A stretch of 64,000 nt of DNA from Nomia melanderi (taxonomy: Eukaryota > Arthropoda > Insecta > Hymenoptera > Halictidae): positions 434,001-498,000 of the forward strand of contig NC_135002.1 in NCBI RefSeq assembly GCF_051020985.1, given 5' to 3'. Made by a program: the position numbers and the translations under genes. The notes under the pieces were generated by a model, which was not told where the DNA came from, did no database searches, and worked only from the letters and a program-made list of their open reading frames with translations. Shown here one piece after another: positions 61,796 through 64,000 of this stretch. The stretch's first letter is position 1. The number at the start of each line of letters is the position of its first letter.

Positions 61796-63396
61796 TAACA
61801 TCTCCAACGTAACTGTAAGCTCTAAAATCTCGAGTGGAACAGATTTTATTATCTCGCATTAGCGAAACTTTCACGGAACTATGAGAATTCAACGATTAAT
61901 TCGAAGACAATGGAAAGACCGGATTAACAAGGCCGCTTCCGAACGCTCGTGTTCGACAAGCTTTTCCTTCCCCGGCGTTTCCGTTTCGGGGAAAAGCGCT
62001 GTAACCTAAATCGTAACCAATCGATGGACTTCCTCGGCATATGTAGGTTCGCGTGCACATTTCCTCGAGGAAAATTTCGCGGGGCTCGAAGAAGCTGTCT
62101 CGTCGAGGCCATCGAAAAACACGGCCGCGCGATCCGCTCCGAGAAATTCGCGAGAACCGACAGCGCATCGGTGAAACCCTTGCCCTATCATTTCTTTCTG
62201 AAACTAAGAGGAAATTCCAGTCTTACTTTATGCTCTAAGGTATAACCATTGACAATAGAGGAACAATATCAAATTTACATTCAAACGAATCGAACAGCAT
62301 TTGTGCTCGTTAAACTCCATTTGAAATCTTCGCCGCGAGTCCGACACGGATGTCGTAGAGCAAGAGATTAAACGCGTTTCGTTACTTTCGCTCGACCTTC
62401 TTCGACTCGGACGTATTCTCATTTCGTCAAGGATATCTCTCAATTCGCGAGAAACCTAAGAAAATCGTGGTCAACGCACGCCTGCTTATTTCTCGATAAT
62501 ATTCCCGCTGAAACGAGAAACGCGGAGTCCGAATCGTTAAGGGAGGACCTCGGAGAGGCGGGTTAATTAATCAAGCAATCGCACGATTTTGCCCAGGGTT
62601 AATTATTTACCCGCCCCGCAGTCTGTTGCTTGCGTAGGGTTAGATAGTGTAACAACGTAGTTTCACGGGGACCGATTACACGGCGTCGTTGTTCGTATCG
62701 TCCCAGCATCGTGGTTCCACAAGCTCGCACGCTCGCCGAAACATTCACGGTCTTCGCGAGCTTGAACCTCTGACCTTACGGTTTTTTCGCGACCATTTCG
62801 TCGGGATTAAGCGTATTCGACTGTAAGCAACATATACTCTGCTGTTTAAACGTGTACATCGACCGCACGTTGGTTTTAATTACAAGATAAAGGGTCGATC
62901 GATATATTCTGACACGAGAACACGCGAGACTGTTGACACGATCGGAGAAGCGGTGAACAATCGATCTGAAAGCTTTCGAAATTTCTAATATAATCCAAGG
63001 CAGGTTTACTAGACGCCTAGTTTCGCGCGACGCCATCGCTGCGAACGTACGCTTGCCAAACAGCCATCCCTAACCGATCATTTTGATACACGCTTCCGAC
63101 GAAAAATGTCTGTTTCGAATCAGAAGCGCGAGAACGGTGATCTGATCGAACACACGAGTTAATTAGCGAACAGCAGAGTCGGGTTACACACGCGACAGGC
63201 GACGTCTAATCGCGCGGGATCGCGGGTCGAAGGAGGAACGAGCTGAAAAGCGATGAGTACCGTTGCGTTCGCAGGGCAACGCCGGCTTTGCAGGAATAAG
63301 GAATTCCAGTTGGCGAATATTCAACGCGAATCACGCTCTCCGGGAGTATCGAGCTTGCACCTGGACCAGTTTTCTGCCGCAGTGCTGCCGCCGGAG
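61796..63396. other. No gene seen
   Basis: Frames of at most 98 codons. The stretch 62565-62640 holds TTAATTAAT and TTAATTATT sites in GC-rich DNA, possibly homeodomain-bound. No credible exon. Confidence 0.5.
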
Positions 63397-63419
63397 CCCT
63401 CCCCCCAGCCCCCGCCCCC
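63397..63419 (-). repeat. C-run block, G-quadruplex/i-motif former
   Basis: C runs of 3, 6, 5 and 5 bases are separated by loops of 1, 2 and 1. On the minus strand this is a very stable four-tract G-quadruplex pattern. More CCCC runs follow to about 63440. Confidence 0.88.
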
Positions 63420-64000
63420 GCCGCCGGCCCCGCGCCCCTCGCCGATTCCTCCTTCTCTTTATCCCCGCGTCTCTTTCCCTCCCTCTTTCTCTGTCTCTCC
63501 CCGCGTTTGCATTTTTTTCATCAAAACGTTTCGGTGAACGGACGGGTATAACCCCGCTGCCGCCGCCGCTGGAACGGATGCATTTTAAATCTTGGCACGC
63601 GATGAAAATTCAACGGGTCGAACGGGTATAAACAGTCCCAGCGTCGCGGGAAAGACGATCGCGCTTGCTCCTCGGGTTTATTTGTTATATTAGCGGCGAG
63701 GGACGGTCGGATCTCGGTGTTCGAAGTGATTCGAAGCTTTTCGATGCATATCCGGGGATATCCGCAGGTTTTCCATAATGCTGTAAACTGAAACTAAAGT
63801 TCTGGTAACAGACGGCGCCAGCAGCGAATGCGTTGACGGTATCTTTGCGATATTATCGATATTCCTCGGCAGGTATTCACACCTCTACAAGCGTCCAACC
63901 GATTGCTCAAGAGGAACCACGCGAAGTTTCTTGGTTAGCCAACGACGCTCGAGAAGTGTGAACGAACTTTCAACGTTCGAAAAGCTTGTCCCTGACTCGG
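63420..64000. other. No gene seen at window end
   Basis: Pyrimidine-rich to about 63510, then mixed. Two plus-strand frames (63253-63537 and 63263-63631) overlap through the C-rich block and are compositional. Confidence 0.5.

Noticed and set aside
1..64000. Search by eye for conserved insect microRNAs, snRNAs, 5S rRNA, telomeric TTAGG repeats and CRISPR arrays
   Set aside because: No sequence matching ones I know was found; small RNAs unknown to me cannot be excluded.

Overview
This looks like nuclear DNA of an insect, most probably a hymenopteran and perhaps a bee. The organism is an inference from sequence style, not from a recognised gene. The base composition is balanced and CpG is abundant. 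Microsatellites are frequent, and there are small AT-rich islands that behave like decayed DNA transposons with TTAA target sites. Nothing resembles bacterial or phage gene packing.

I recognise no protein-coding gene, tRNA, rRNA, snRNA or CRISPR array in the 64 kb. The open frames present are short, rich in Arg, Ser and Pro, often open on both strands at once, and match no family I know. The longest frame (21998-23140, minus) lacks an in-frame ATG until about residue 327 and runs through a four-base microsatellite. The window is best read as a gene-poor intergenic region or part of one or more very long introns.

What can be supported falls into four groups. (1) Transposon remnants: two families of short TTAA-flanked elements of piggyBac type (family A at 20443-20675, 32384-32621 and probably 61640-61795; family B at 25028-25276, 30606 and 35322-35621); two smaller TTAA elements (16337-16485, 49401-49504); an element with perfect 15-base inverted ends (23527-23835) plus a lone matching end at 49603; and four hAT-like ends (16251, 30494, 40465, 59428). 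(2) Promoter-like CpG-dense patches, four of which carry the palindrome TGACGTCA (543, 4018, 13494, 40785); the patches at 13.5-14.5 kb and 40.6-41.3 kb look most like promoter plus 5' leader sequence. (3) Possible enhancer or boundary sequence: a cluster of TAACGCCGGC-type sites beside an FTZ-F1-type site at 60.04-60.2 kb, and a 29-base exact duplication containing CGATATCG at 46123 and 46633. (4) Simple repeats, short tandem repeats and G-quadruplex-forming runs.

Layout: 0-6 kb CpG-rich with two promoter-like patches; 6-13 kb non-coding with two microexon-like segments near 9.1-9.4 kb; 13.5-14.5 kb promoter/leader-like; 16-36 kb the densest transposon zone; 40-41 kb promoter-like; 46 kb duplication; 54 kb AT-rich block; 60 kb regulatory-looking cluster plus a short frame that resembles a mitochondrial leader; 63.4 kb strong C-run block. 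No convincing new biological system was found; the best leads are the transposon families and the short motif clusters.
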